64,000 nt of DNA from an uncultured Marmoricola sp. (GTDB lineage Bacteria; Actinomycetota; Actinomycetes; Propionibacteriales; Nocardioidaceae): the NCBI RefSeq assembly GCF_943913695.1, contig NZ_CALTZE010000001.1:44676-108675 (forward strand). Direction: 5' to 3'. Of the stretch, positions 53,567 through 62,455 are shown piece by piece (positions within the stretch are counted from its first letter, which is position 1; every line of letters starts with the position of its first letter). The translations under genes were made by a program, and so were the position numbers. The notes below the pieces were generated by a model. That model worked only from the letters and a program-made list of their open reading frames with translations, was not told the origin of the DNA and ran no database searches.

Positions 53567-56365
53567 TCAGGCGTCGCCGCCCTCCTGCTCGACGTCGGCG
53601 ACGGCGGTCGGGTCGTCGATGCGGTACTTCGCGAACGCCTCGGCGACCACCTCGGGCTTGACCTCGCCCCGCAGCGCGAGCGAGCGCAGCGCGGCCACGA
53701 CGACGCTCTCGGCGTCGACCTGGAAGTAGCGCCGGGCCGCCGGCCGGGTGTCGGCGAAGCCGAAGCCGTCGGTGCCCAGGGCGTGGAAGTCCTCCGGCAC
53801 CCACGGGGCGATCTGCAGCTGCACGGCCCGCTGGTAGTCGCTGACCGCGACCACCGGCCCGGCGGCCTCACTGAGGATCCGGGTGACGTAGGGCGTGCGC
53901 GGCTCCTCCTCGGGGTGGTTGAGCGACCACTTCTCGCACTCGACGGCCTCGCGGGCCAGCTCGTTCCACGAGGTCACCGACCAGAGCTCGGCCGCCACGC
54001 CCCACTCCTCGGCGAGCATCTCCTGGGCGCGGTGGATCCAGGGGAAGCCGACGCCGGAGGCGAGCAGCTGCACCTTCGGGGCGTCGCCGTTGCCGGGCAC
54101 CTCGGGGGCGTCGGCGAACTTGTACATGCCCTGGAGCAGCTGCGAGACGTCGAGCCCCTCGGGCTCGGCGGGCTGCGAGAGCGGCTCGTTGTAGACGGTC
54201 ATGTAGAAGATGACGTTCTCGCCCTCCGGGTGCTCCTCGCTGGAGGTGTACATCCGGCGCAGGCCGTCCTGCATGATGTGCCCGACCTCGTAGGCGTGGG
54301 CCGGGTCGTAGTGCACGACGGCCGGGTTGGTCGCGGCGAGCAGCGGGCTGTGACCGTCGGCGTGCTGCAGGCCCTCGCCGGTCAGGGTGGTGCGGCCGGC
54401 GGTGGCGCCGATGAGGAAGCCGCGCGCCAGCTGGTCGGCCATGGCCCAGATCGAGTCGCCCGTGCGCTGGAAGCCGAACATCGAGTAGAAGATGTAGAAG
54501 GGGATCATCACCTCGCCGTGGGTGGAGTACGCCGACCCCGCCGCGGTCGCCGAGGCCATCGCGCCGGCCTCGGAGATGCCCTCGTGGAGCAGCTGCCCCT
54601 TCTGGTCCTCGCGCCACTTCAGCAGCAGCTTGCGGTCGACGGACTCGTAGCGCTGACCGGCCGGGTTGTAGACCATCGCGCTCGGGAACATCGAGTCCAT
54701 GCCGAAGGTGCGGTACTCGTCGGGGGCGATCGGCACCAGGCGCGCGCCGATCTCCTTGTCCTTCATCCAGTCGCGCAGCAGCCGGACCACGGCCATCGTG
54801 GTGGCGACCTTGGCCTTGCCCGAGCCCTGCTTGAGCTCCTTGTAGGTCTCCTCGCCGGGCACCTTCAGCGGCTTGGCCCGCACGACGCGGCGCGGGATCG
54901 AGCCACCGAGCTGACGGCGCCGCTCGAGCATGTACTCGATCTCCGGCGAGTCGGCGCCGGGGTGGAAGAAGGGCGCGGTGCCGCTGGACTCGTAGGCCTC
55001 CTCCAGCTCCTTGTCGCTCATCGGCAGGTAGAGCCGGTCGCGGAACTTCTTCAGGTCCGCGATCTTGAGCTTCTTCATCTGGTGGGAGGCGTTCTTGCCC
55101 TCCAGGCCCTCGATGGTCCAGCCCTTGATGGTGTGGGCGAGGATCACCGTCGGCTGGCCGGCGTGCTTGGCCGCCGCGTCGAAGGCGGCGTAGACCTTGC
55201 GGTAGTCGTGACCGCCGCGCGGCAGCTTCTCGATCTGGCGGTCGGTCATGTGCTCGACCATCGTGCGCAGGCGCGAGTCCTGGCCGAAGAAGTGCTCGCG
55301 GTTGTAGGCGCCGTCCTCGACCGAGAAGGTCTGGAAGGCACCGTCGGGGGTGCTGTTCATCGCGTTGACCAGCACGCCGTCGACGTCGCGGGCGAGCAGC
55401 TCGTCCCACTCGCGGCCCCAGATCACCTTGATGACGTTCCAACCGGCGCCACGGAACTGCGACTCCAGCTCCTGGATGATCTTGCCGTTGCCGCGCACGG
55501 GGCCGTCGAGCTGCTGGAGGTTGCAGTTGATGACCCAGGTCAGGTTGTCGAGCTCCTCGCGGGCGGCCACGCCGATCGCGCCCAGCGACTCCGGCTCGGC
55601 CATCTCGCCGTCGCCGAGGAACGCCCAGACGCTCTGCTGGGAGGTGTCCTTGATGCCGCGGTGCATCAGGTAGCGGTTGAAGCGCGCCTGGTAGATCGAG
55701 TTGATGCCCGTCAGCCCCATCGAGACCGTCGGGAACTCCCAGAAGTCCGGCATCAGCCGGGGGTGGGGGTAGGACGGCAGCCCGGCACCGGGGCCGTGCT
55801 GGACCTCCTGGCGAAAGCGCATCAGCTGCTGCTCGGTCAGGCGCCCCTCGAGGTAGGCGCGGGCGTAGACGCCGGGGGAGGCGTGGCCCTGGATGTAGAT
55901 CTGGTCGCCGCCGCCCTCGGCGTCCTTGCCCTTGAAGAAGTGGTTGAAGCCGACCTCGTAGAGCGAGGCGGAGGACTGGTAGGTGGCGATGTGGCCGCCC
56001 ACCTCGAGCCCGGGACGGTTGGCGTCGGAGACGGTGACCGCGGCGTTCCACCGGATGAAGGCGCGGATCCGCCGCTCGATCTCCTCGTCACCGGGGAACC
56101 ACGGCTCGCGCTCGGGGGGGATGGTGTTGATGTAGTCGGTGCTGCGCAGCGCGGGCACGCCGACCGAGTGCTCACGGGCGCGCTCGAGCAGGCGCAGCAT
56201 CACGTAGCGCGCGCGATCGCGACCCCGGTCGTCGACCATCGCGTCGAAGGACGCCAGCCAGTCCTGGGTCTCGTCGGGGTCGATGTCGGGGAGCTGGGTG
56301 GGCAGCCCCTCGTGGATGACCGATGCCCGAGGGGTGGTCTGGGCCTTGTTGTCCGCGTCGCTCAC
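53567..56365 (-). CDS. aceE: Pyruvate dehydrogenase E1 component (homodimeric)
   Basis: A 932-residue enzyme that decarboxylates pyruvate with thiamine diphosphate and feeds acetyl groups to E2. The TPP site GDGEMAEPESLGAIG and NCNLQQLDGPVRGNGK are present, and the length and single-chain layout are those of AceE. The E2 and Lpd genes are elsewhere. A palindrome-rich stretch lies just upstream in the end of the flotillin gene. Confidence 0.96.
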   Translation of the reverse strand: MSDADNKAQTTPRASVIHEGLPTQLPDIDPDETQDWLASFDAMVDDRGRDRARYVMLRLLERAREHSVGVPALRSTDYINTIPPEREPWFPGDEEIERRIRAFIRWNAAVTVSDANRPGLEVGGHIATYQSSASLYEVGFNHFFKGKDAEGGGDQIYIQGHASPGVYARAYLEGRLTEQQLMRFRQEVQHGPGAGLPSYPHPRLMPDFWEFPTVSMGLTGINSIYQARFNRYLMHRGIKDTSQQSVWAFLGDGEMAEPESLGAIGVAAREELDNLTWVINCNLQQLDGPVRGNGKIIQELESQFRGAGWNVIKVIWGREWDELLARDVDGVLVNAMNSTPDGAFQTFSVEDGAYNREHFFGQDSRLRTMVEHMTDRQIEKLPRGGHDYRKVYAAFDAAAKHAGQPTVILAHTIKGWTIEGLEGKNASHQMKKLKIADLKKFRDRLYLPMSDKELEEAYESSGTAPFFHPGADSPEIEYMLERRRQLGGSIPRRVVRAKPLKVPGEETYKELKQGSGKAKVATTMAVVRLLRDWMKDKEIGARLVPIAPDEYRTFGMDSMFPSAMVYNPAGQRYESVDRKLLLKWREDQKGQLLHEGISEAGAMASATAAGSAYSTHGEVMIPFYIFYSMFGFQRTGDSIWAMADQLARGFLIGATAGRTTLTGEGLQHADGHSPLLAATNPAVVHYDPAHAYEVGHIMQDGLRRMYTSSEEHPEGENVIFYMTVYNEPLSQPAEPEGLDVSQLLQGMYKFADAPEVPGNGDAPKVQLLASGVGFPWIHRAQEMLAEEWGVAAELWSVTSWNELAREAVECEKWSLNHPEEEPRTPYVTRILSEAAGPVVAVSDYQRAVQLQIAPWVPEDFHALGTDGFGFADTRPAARRYFQVDAESVVVAALRSLALRGEVKPEVVAEAFAKYRIDDPTAVADVEQEGGDA

Positions 56366-56396
56366 AGGCCCATCGTGCCACTGACGCGGGCGCCTG

Positions 56397-56430
56397 GAAA
56401 TTTACTGGTCAGTACCTTGGATCGATCCAA
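56397..56430 (-). promoter_or_regulatory. Possible aceE promoter/operator in the flotillin gene end
   Basis: TTGGATCGATCCAA (56417-56430) is a perfect 14-bp palindrome, and TACTG-AC-CAGTA (56403-56414) is a second one; both lie 35-65 bases upstream of the aceE start. The AT-rich GTAAATTT next to them is unusual for this genome and could be a -10 box. The stop codon of the flotillin gene is inside the second palindrome. A regulator binding here would control aceE. Confidence 0.45.
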
Positions 56431-57934
56431 CCTCGGTGCTCTCCGCGCCGCTCCTGTCGGTGGCGCTGCGCACGCTGCGCTCGAGCAGCGCCTGCAGGTC
56501 GAGGCCGGTCGAGGTCTTGAGCATCGAGAGCGTCTGCACCACGTTGTCGTTGACCTGCTTGGGGAGCGCGCCGGCGCCGTCGGTGGAGAGCACGGTGAGC
56601 TGGTCGATGGCCGCGATCGGCGCCGCGACCTCGCGCGCCACCTGCGGCAGCACCTCGATGAGCATCTGGAGCACGGCGGCGTCGTTGTAGTTGGCGAAGG
56701 CCTCGGCGCGCTTGTCCATCGCCTCCGCCTCGGCCTGACCGACGGCCAGCGTCGCGGCCGCCTGCGCCTCGCCCTCGACCCGGGTGGCCTCCGCCTCGGC
56801 CGTACGCCGCGCGCGCTCGGCCGCACCCCGCTTCTCGCCCTCGATCGCCTCGGCCTCGGCCAGCGCCGTACGCCGCGACTTCTCCGCCTCACCGGAGAGG
56901 CGCTGCTCCTCGGCCTTGGCCTGCGCCGCGGCGATGGAGGCGGCCTTGCGCGCGTCGGCGGCGGCGATCTCGGCGGTGCGCTTGGCCTCGGCCTCCTGCT
57001 CGACCTTGTAGCGCTGGGCGTCGGCGGGCTTGCGGACCTCGGTCTCCAGCTGGCGCTCGGTCAGCGCGGCCTGGCGCACCGCGACCTTCTCCTGCTCGAG
57101 CAGGATCGCCTGGTCGCGGTCGGCCTGGGCCAGCGGACCGGAGGCGGCTGCCTGCGCGGAGGCCGCGTCGGTCTCGGCCTTGATCTCGGCGGTGCGCAGG
57201 GCCAGCTGGCGCTGGGAGACCGCGATCTCCTCCTCGGCCTTGATCCGTGCCTGCTCGGCCGCCTGCCGGGCGTTGGCCTCGGCGATCGAGGCGGCCTGGC
57301 CGATGCGGGCCGCCTCGGGCCGGCCGAGGTCGGCGAGGTAGCTGCCGTCGTCGGTGACGTCCTGGATCTGGAAGGTGTCGAGGATCAGGCCCTGGCCGGT
57401 CAGGGAGTTCTCGGACTCGTCGGCCACGCGCTGGGCGAACGCCGCGCGGTCGCGGATGATCTGCTCGACGGTCAGCCCGCCGACGATCGAGCGCAGCGCA
57501 CCGGCGAGCACCTCCTGGGTGAAGGGCTCGATGTCCTGCTGCTGGGAGAGGAAGCGCTGCGCGGCGAGCCGGATCTGGTCGGCGTTGCCGCCCACCTTGA
57601 CGATGGCGACGCCCTCGACGTTGAGCTTGATGCCCTGCCCGGACACCGCACCCCGGATCTGCACCGAGATCCGGCGGCTGGAGAGATCCATCGTGGCGAG
57701 CTTCTGCACGAAGGGGATCACGAAGGTGCCGCCACCGAGGATCACCTTCTGGCCCGACAGGTCGGTGGTCAGCGCCCCGGTCTCAGGGTTGAGCACCGCC
57801 TTGCCCTTGCGGCCGGTGACGATGAACGCCTGGTTGGGACCTGCCACCTTGTAGCGGCTCGTCACGAGCAGCACCAGCAGGGTGAGCAGGACCAGGATGC
57901 CGATCGTGGGGATCAGGAAGCCGGGCAGGTCCAT
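56402..57934 (-). CDS. Flotillin-family protein (SPFH)
   Basis: A 510-residue protein with one N-terminal membrane segment (FLIPTIGILVLLTLLVLLV), an SPFH domain (to about residue 180), and a long Ala/Glu-rich coiled coil (about 190-410) with many EAEA-type repeats. Flotillins form scaffold complexes in lipid microdomains. The NfeD-like partner gene lies directly upstream, 14 bases away, as commonly seen. The tail overlaps a likely aceE control region. Confidence 0.92.
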   Translation of the reverse strand: MDLPGFLIPTIGILVLLTLLVLLVTSRYKVAGPNQAFIVTGRKGKAVLNPETGALTTDLSGQKVILGGGTFVIPFVQKLATMDLSSRRISVQIRGAVSGQGIKLNVEGVAIVKVGGNADQIRLAAQRFLSQQQDIEPFTQEVLAGALRSIVGGLTVEQIIRDRAAFAQRVADESENSLTGQGLILDTFQIQDVTDDGSYLADLGRPEAARIGQAASIAEANARQAAEQARIKAEEEIAVSQRQLALRTAEIKAETDAASAQAAASGPLAQADRDQAILLEQEKVAVRQAALTERQLETEVRKPADAQRYKVEQEAEAKRTAEIAAADARKAASIAAAQAKAEEQRLSGEAEKSRRTALAEAEAIEGEKRGAAERARRTAEAEATRVEGEAQAAATLAVGQAEAEAMDKRAEAFANYNDAAVLQMLIEVLPQVAREVAAPIAAIDQLTVLSTDGAGALPKQVNDNVVQTLSMLKTSTGLDLQALLERSVRSATDRSGAESTEVGSIQGTDQ

Positions 57935-57948
57935 GGAAGTGCCTTTCC

Positions 57949-58446
57949 TCAGAACGGGTCGGTGGGGGAGACGGAGACGGCGGTGGGGGAGAGCACCTCG
58001 GTGACGTGCACGGCGGTGCCCGCCTCCAGCGGTCCTGTCGCGCGGGCGTTGACGCGCACCACGTGACCACCGACCAGCACGCGCACGGTGCCGTAGCCGT
58101 CGCCGGGGATCGCGCTGACGACCTGGCCCTCGCGGCCCAGGAGGTCACCGGACTCCGGGGTCGCGTCGCTGCCGCCGTCGCGGACCAGGCGGGTCAGCCA
58201 GGCGGCCAGCCACCCGACCGCCACGCCCGCGGCCACGCCGACCGCCAGCGTGAGCGGCCAGGGCGAGCCGAGCGCGGAGGCGATCGCCCCGCCGAAGCCG
58301 AACGCCGAGACGAAGCCGCCGAGCACGGCGGTGGAGAAGGCGTCGCCCGCCAGGGCGTCGAGCAGGCCGTCGAGCACGTCGCCCAGCAGCAGCGAGACCG
58401 CGAGCAGGGCCAGGCCGACGACCCCCACCACGAGTAGCGGATCCAC
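57949..58446 (-). CDS. NfeD-like membrane protein
   Basis: A 165-residue protein with three to four membrane helices (VDPLLVVGVVGLALLAVSLL at the start) and a C-terminal OB-fold of about 55 residues (GREGQVVSAIPGDGYGTVRV and on). This is the short NfeD form that pairs with flotillins. GTG 58446 was picked because a GGGGGGC Shine-Dalgarno sequence precedes it. The 221-base gap upstream serves the divergent DUF3052 gene. Confidence 0.75.
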   Translation of the reverse strand: MDPLLVVGVVGLALLAVSLLLGDVLDGLLDALAGDAFSTAVLGGFVSAFGFGGAIASALGSPWPLTLAVGVAAGVAVGWLAAWLTRLVRDGGSDATPESGDLLGREGQVVSAIPGDGYGTVRVLVGGHVVRVNARATGPLEAGTAVHVTEVLSPTAVSVSPTDPF

Positions 58447-58569
58447 CGATGCCCCCCTGCTCGGTCCGCGAGGCGCCTGCGCGGCGCGTCCAGACTGGGA
58501 TGGTAGTGGCTGGGGCCGCTCCGGGAGGTCACGGGAGGCGCACAACCCTCGCAGAACGGGTCGGGGCAG

Positions 58570-58598
58570 TTGCGAACCACCGCAGGGTCTAGTGGACT
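58570..58598 (+). promoter_or_regulatory. Possible promoter of the DUF3052 gene
   Basis: TTGCGA (58570-58575) and TGGACT (58593-58598) are 17 bases apart in the 221-base gap between the divergent NfeD and DUF3052 genes. A leader of about 60 bases would follow. A second box in this gap for the NfeD direction was not clear. Confidence 0.35.
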
Positions 58599-58667
58599 AC
58601 GCACACCTCGTCACACGGACAGCCCGCGGCGAGGGTCCCCCAGGTCAGCAGCAGAGAGGCAGGTGCC

Positions 58668-59084
58668 GTGAGCCCCACCGCAGAGGGCGACGTCTCGATC
58701 GGAGCCCGGCTCGGGTTCAAGCCCGGCATGGTCGTGCAGGAGCTCGGGTGGGACGACGACGTCGACGAGTCGGTCCGCGAGCAGATCGAGGACACCCTGG
58801 ACTCCGACCTCGTCGACGGCGACCACGGCGACGTGGTCGACGCGGTGATGCTGTGGTGGCGCGACGACGACGGCGACCTCGTCGACGCCCTGGTCGACGC
58901 CCTGACCGACCTCGTCGGGGGCGGCGTGATCTGGCTGCTGACCCCCAAGGTGGGGCGTCCGGGGGCGTGTGACCCCTCTGACATCGCCGAATCTGCCCCG
59001 ATCGCGGGACTTTCGACGACCACCACCGTTGCTGTGGGCAAGGAGTGGACGGGCACCCGACTCGTGGCGCCGCGTTCCCGCTAG
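58668..59084 (+). CDS. DUF3052 protein
   Basis: A 138-residue acidic protein typical of DUF3052: IGARLGFKPGMVVQELGW near the start, then many D residues and VVDAVMLWWRDDDGDLVDAL and GVIWLLTPKVG. The tail after GRPGACDPSDIAE is probably a second small part seen in many members. Function unknown. In mycobacteria it lies near aceE and the AhpE gene, which is also the case here. Confidence 0.88.
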   Translation: MSPTAEGDVSIGARLGFKPGMVVQELGWDDDVDESVREQIEDTLDSDLVDGDHGDVVDAVMLWWRDDDGDLVDALVDALTDLVGGGVIWLLTPKVGRPGACDPSDIAESAPIAGLSTTTTVAVGKEWTGTRLVAPRSR

Positions 59085-59103
59085 CTCAACAGGAGGGTCT
59101 GCG

Positions 59104-60807
59104 TTGGCCGTCGAAGGTCGCACGACACATCTCGGCAGGGAGGCGGTGCGACACGGTCGCATCGTCACGACCATGGCACGCAGCGGGGTGATCCGGCCCT
59201 ACGGGCCGATGACCCTGGCGCGGCTGCTGCGCCGGCTGCGGCGCTGGGGCATCGGCTTCGCGGGCGGCATGGGTGCGCTGGCCGAGCGCAACCCCGACGG
59301 ACTGGCCATCGTCGACGAGATCGGCGAGCTCACCTGGCGCCAGGTCGACGAGCGCTCCACCCGGCTCGCCCACGGACTGCGCGAGCTCGGTGTCGGCGAG
59401 GGCGACAGCGCCGCGGTGCTGATCCGCAACAGCCGCTACTTCGTCGACGTCTCGACCGCGCTGTCCAAGCTCGGCGCCGACATCCTCTACCTCAACACCG
59501 CCTTCTCGGCCGCGCAGCTGGGGGAGGTCTGCGAGCGCGAGCGCCCCAGCGCGATCGTCTACGACGAGGAGTTCGAGGACCTCGTCGACCGTTCCGGCAT
59601 CGACGTGCACCGGGTCGTCGCGTGGCGTGAGGACGACGGCACCGGTGACGGTGATGGTGACGGCGACACGGCGTACGTCGAGCGGCTGATCGAGGCCGGC
59701 AGCGCCGAGCTGCCGCGGCCGCCCCGGCACACCAGCCGGCCGGTGATCCTGACCTCGGGCACCACCGGCACCCCCAAGGGGGCGCCCCGCGACGAGGCCG
59801 GTCTCGACGGCGCCGTCGCGCTGCTCTCGAGGATCCCGCTGCACACGGGCGGCACCACCCACATCGCGGCCCCGCTCTTCCACACGTGGGGCTGGGCGCA
59901 CCTCAACCTCGCGATGCTGCTCGGCTCCACGCTGGTGTTGCGCCGGCGCTTCGACGCCGCCGACTTCCTCGAGACGCTGCGTCGCCATCGCTGCGACGCC
60001 ACGATCGTGATCCCGGTAATGATGCAGCGCGTGCTCAAGCTCGAGGAGTCCGAGCGCGACGGCGACTGGTCCTTCCTGCGCATCGTCGCCGCGTCGGGCT
60101 CCGCGCTGCCCGGTGACCTGGCGACCGAGTGGATGGACGCGTTCGGCGACAACCTCTACAACACCTACGGCTCGACCGAGGTCGCGTGGGCGACCATCGC
60201 CCAGCCGCAGGACATGCGCGAGGCCCCGGGCACGGCCGGCACGGCCCCGACCAACACCGAGGTGCGGATCTACGACGAGGACGGACGCCCGGTCGCGACG
60301 GGGACCTCGGGGCGCATCTTCGTCGGCAACTCGATGCTCTTCGGCGGCTACACCGGCGACACCGAGGAGTCCAAGGACATGATCGACGGGCTCATGTCCA
60401 GCGGCGACGTCGGTCGCTTCGACGAGCAGGGGCGGCTGTTCGTGGAGGGGCGCGACGACGAGATGATCGTCTCCGGCGGGGAGAACGTCTTCCCCCAGGA
60501 GGTCGAGGACTGCCTGTCCCGCCACGGGTCGGTCGCGGACGCCGCAGCCATCGGGGTCGAGGACGACGACTACGGCATGCGGCTGCGGGCCTTCGTGGTC
60601 AGGGACGGCGAGGTCGACGAGCAGACGCTCAAGGACCACGTCAAGGACAACCTGGCGCGCTACAAGGTGCCCCGCGAGATCGTCTTCCTCGACGAGCTGC
60701 CCCGCAACTCCACGGGGAAGGTGCTCAAGAAGGACCTCAAGGAGCACGACCCCGAGGGGGACTCCTCCGGGGACTCCGACGGGGCGGAGGCGACGGCCGC
60801 GTCCTGA
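59104..60807 (+). CDS. AMP-dependent acyl-CoA synthetase
   Basis: A 567-residue adenylating enzyme: the P-loop motif LTSGTTGTPKGAPR, the NTYGSTEVAWATIAQ motif, the hinge region GRDDEMIVSGGENVFP and the catalytic Lys in NSTGKVLKKDL. It activates a carboxylic acid as AMP ester and passes it to CoA. TTG 59104 is the start because AGGAGGG (59091-59097) is at the right distance; ATG 59173 is an alternative. An odd Gly/Asp insert (DDGTGDGDGDGDT) lies near residue 180. Its substrate is unknown. Confidence 0.9.
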   Translation: MAVEGRTTHLGREAVRHGRIVTTMARSGVIRPYGPMTLARLLRRLRRWGIGFAGGMGALAERNPDGLAIVDEIGELTWRQVDERSTRLAHGLRELGVGEGDSAAVLIRNSRYFVDVSTALSKLGADILYLNTAFSAAQLGEVCERERPSAIVYDEEFEDLVDRSGIDVHRVVAWREDDGTGDGDGDGDTAYVERLIEAGSAELPRPPRHTSRPVILTSGTTGTPKGAPRDEAGLDGAVALLSRIPLHTGGTTHIAAPLFHTWGWAHLNLAMLLGSTLVLRRRFDAADFLETLRRHRCDATIVIPVMMQRVLKLEESERDGDWSFLRIVAASGSALPGDLATEWMDAFGDNLYNTYGSTEVAWATIAQPQDMREAPGTAGTAPTNTEVRIYDEDGRPVATGTSGRIFVGNSMLFGGYTGDTEESKDMIDGLMSSGDVGRFDEQGRLFVEGRDDEMIVSGGENVFPQEVEDCLSRHGSVADAAAIGVEDDDYGMRLRAFVVRDGEVDEQTLKDHVKDNLARYKVPREIVFLDELPRNSTGKVLKKDLKEHDPEGDSSGDSDGAEATAAS

Positions 60808-60837
60808 GCCGGGCCGGCCCACTGGCACCATGGGCGC

Positions 60838-61305
60838 ATGAGCGTGCCCCTGGTCGTCGGTGCGCCGGCACCCGACTTCACCCTCGTCGACCAGCACGGG
60901 CAGCAGGTCACGCTCTCCGAGCACGCCGCCGGCCGGGCGACGCTGGTGGTCTTCTACCCCTTCGCCTTCAGCGGCATCTGCTCCGGTGAGCTGACGGGCC
61001 TGCGCGACCGGCTGGGTGACTTCGAGACCGCGGGCTCGACGCTGCTGACGATCAGCTGCGACCCGGTCTACGCGCTGCGGGCGCTCGCCGACCGCGACGG
61101 GATCTTCTTCCCGCTGCTCAGCGACTTCTGGCCCCACGGCGAGGTGGCCCGCCGCTACGGCGTGCTCGACGAGCGCAACGGCGGCCCCACCCGGTCCTCC
61201 TTCGCCCTCGACCGGGAGGGCGTGGTGCGCTGGCTGGTGCACAATCCGCCCGGAATCGGGCGAGACCTCGACGTGCATGCTGCTGAACTGTCCCGGCTGG
61301 TCTAG
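60838..61305 (+). CDS. AhpE-type one-cysteine peroxiredoxin
   Basis: A 155-residue peroxiredoxin. The peroxidatic Cys48 is in YPFAFSGICSGE, very near the mycobacterial AhpE motif PFAFTGICTGE; the resolving Cys is not obvious, fitting a 1-Cys enzyme reduced by mycothiol or mycoredoxin. It removes peroxides in the cytoplasm. The gene follows the acyl-CoA synthetase by 30 bases and is followed by a likely terminator. Confidence 0.9.
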   Translation: MSVPLVVGAPAPDFTLVDQHGQQVTLSEHAAGRATLVVFYPFAFSGICSGELTGLRDRLGDFETAGSTLLTISCDPVYALRALADRDGIFFPLLSDFWPHGEVARRYGVLDERNGGPTRSSFALDREGVVRWLVHNPPGIGRDLDVHAAELSRLV

Positions 61306-61370
61306 TTATGTCGGTCGAGTTTCAACTTTCCGCTTGGATGGCGGGCTTCCGTCGGGCAGTCTTGTGCTTG

Positions 61371-61416
61371 CCGCGCCGCTGGTGACCCGAGACGCCAGCG
61401 GCGCGGTTCTACTTTT
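61371..61416 (+). terminator. Intrinsic terminator after the peroxiredoxin gene
   Basis: CCGCGCCGCTGG (61371-61382) pairs perfectly with CCAGCGGCGCGG (61395-61406) over a 12-base loop, and TTCTACTTTT follows at once. This is the clearest terminator in the window. The loop TGACCCG can also pair with CGGGTCA at 61419-61425. Confidence 0.75.
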
Positions 61417-61507
61417 CCCGGGTCACCCAGGTGTGAGCCCCTCGCCGGCTCCCGTAGTCTGTGCCCGCCCGTCGTGGTCCGGCTCCGTGGTCCGGCTCGG
61501 GTGATGA

Positions 61508-61579
61508 GGGCGTATAGCTCAGCGGTAGAGCACCTCGCTTACAACGAGGTGGTCGCAGGTTCGATCCCTGCTGCGCCCA
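61508..61579 (+). tRNA. tRNA-Val (TAC anticodon)
   Basis: A 72-base cloverleaf. Acceptor GGGCGTA pairs with TGCGCCC (one T-G pair), the anticodon stem CCTCG/CGAGG holds the loop CTTACAA with anticodon TAC (61540-61542), and the T arm is GCAGG-TTCGATC-CCTGC. CCA is not encoded. A -10 box TAGTCT lies at 61455-61460. The next reading frame starts 2 bases after the end. Confidence 0.93.
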
Positions 61580-61580
61580 C

Positions 61581-61805
61581 GTGACCGGTCTGCTGCTGGT
61601 GCTCGCCCTGGTGGGGCTGGTGGGGCTGAGCCTGTGGTCGGTCGTCGACGCCTCGTTGCAGCCCGACCAGGCCTACGCGGTGGTGGGGGTCTCCAAGGGG
61701 CTGGTCACGGGGCTGCTGATCCTCACCTGCGCCGTCGGCGCGGTGGTGTACGCCGCGTGGTTGCGGCCACGGCTGCGGCGGGCCGGTCAGCCGGAGAAGC
61801 GGTAG
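61581..61805 (+). CDS. Small two-helix membrane protein
   Basis: A 74-residue protein with two membrane helices (LLLVLALVGLVGLSLWSVVD and GLVTGLLILTCAVGAVVYAA) and a basic tail. The layout resembles DUF2516-type proteins but this is uncertain. GTG 61581 is one base after the last tRNA base, so the mRNA may be freed by tRNA processing or share the tRNA transcript. There is no Shine-Dalgarno sequence. Its end overlaps the convergent regulator gene by 19 bases. Confidence 0.6.
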   Translation: MTGLLLVLALVGLVGLSLWSVVDASLQPDQAYAVVGVSKGLVTGLLILTCAVGAVVYAAWLRPRLRRAGQPEKR

Positions 61806-62455
61806 CCCATCCCGCGCACGGTCGTGATCGCCGAGGCGCCGAACTTCTTGCGCAGGTAGCCGACGTAGACGTCGACGACGTTGGACCCGGGGTCGAAGTC
61901 GTAGCCCCACACGAAGGAGAGCAGCTGCTCGCGCGAGAGCACCTGCCCGGGGTTGAGCAGGAAGATCTCGGCCATCCGGAACTCCCGCGCGGAGAGGTCG
62001 ACGACCTTGCCGCCGACGGTGGCCTGCCGGGTGCGCAGGTCGAGGCTGACCGCGCCGACCGTGAGCACGTCCTCGCGCGCCCCACCCTGCTCGTTGCTCT
62101 GGCGCAGCCGCAGCCGGACCCGGGCGAGCAGCTCGGCGAAGCGGAAGGGCTTGGCCATGTAGTCGTCGGCCCCGCCCTCGAGCGCGGAGACGGTGTCGGT
62201 GACGCTGTCGCGCGCGGTCAGCACGATCACCGGCAGGGTCGAGCCCTGCGCGCGCATCTGGCGCAGCACCTCGAAGCCGTCGATGCCGGGCAGCCCGATG
62301 TCGAGCACGACGAGGTCGAAGTCGCCGGTGAGGGCGAAGTCGAGTCCGGTGTGACCGTCGGCCGCGACGGTGGTGGCGAACCCGTCGGCGCTGAGCCCCT
62401 TGGCCAGGAAGGAGGAGATGCGCTGCTCGTCCTCCACGATCAGGACTCGGGCCAT
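61787..62455 (-). CDS. OmpR-family response regulator
   Basis: A 222-residue regulator. The receiver has the acid pocket EDE near residues 8-10, phosphoacceptor Asp52 in LVVLDIGLPGIDGFEV, and Lys in DDYMAKPFRFAEL. The winged-helix domain has LSAREFRMAEIFLLNPGQVL and the wing VRGMGYRFSG. Its start overlaps the kinase stop by one base on the minus strand, and the pair forms one operon. The signal is unknown. Confidence 0.93.
   Translation of the reverse strand: MARVLIVEDEQRISSFLAKGLSADGFATTVAADGHTGLDFALTGDFDLVVLDIGLPGIDGFEVLRQMRAQGSTLPVIVLTARDSVTDTVSALEGGADDYMAKPFRFAELLARVRLRLRQSNEQGGAREDVLTVGAVSLDLRTRQATVGGKVVDLSAREFRMAEIFLLNPGQVLSREQLLSFVWGYDFDPGSNVVDVYVGYLRKKFGASAITTVRGMGYRFSG

Noticed and set aside
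53783..58066. A 4.3-kb plus-strand open frame opposite aceE and the flotillin gene
   Set aside because: It is antisense to two well-defined proteins, rich in H, R, V and D, and shows no domain.
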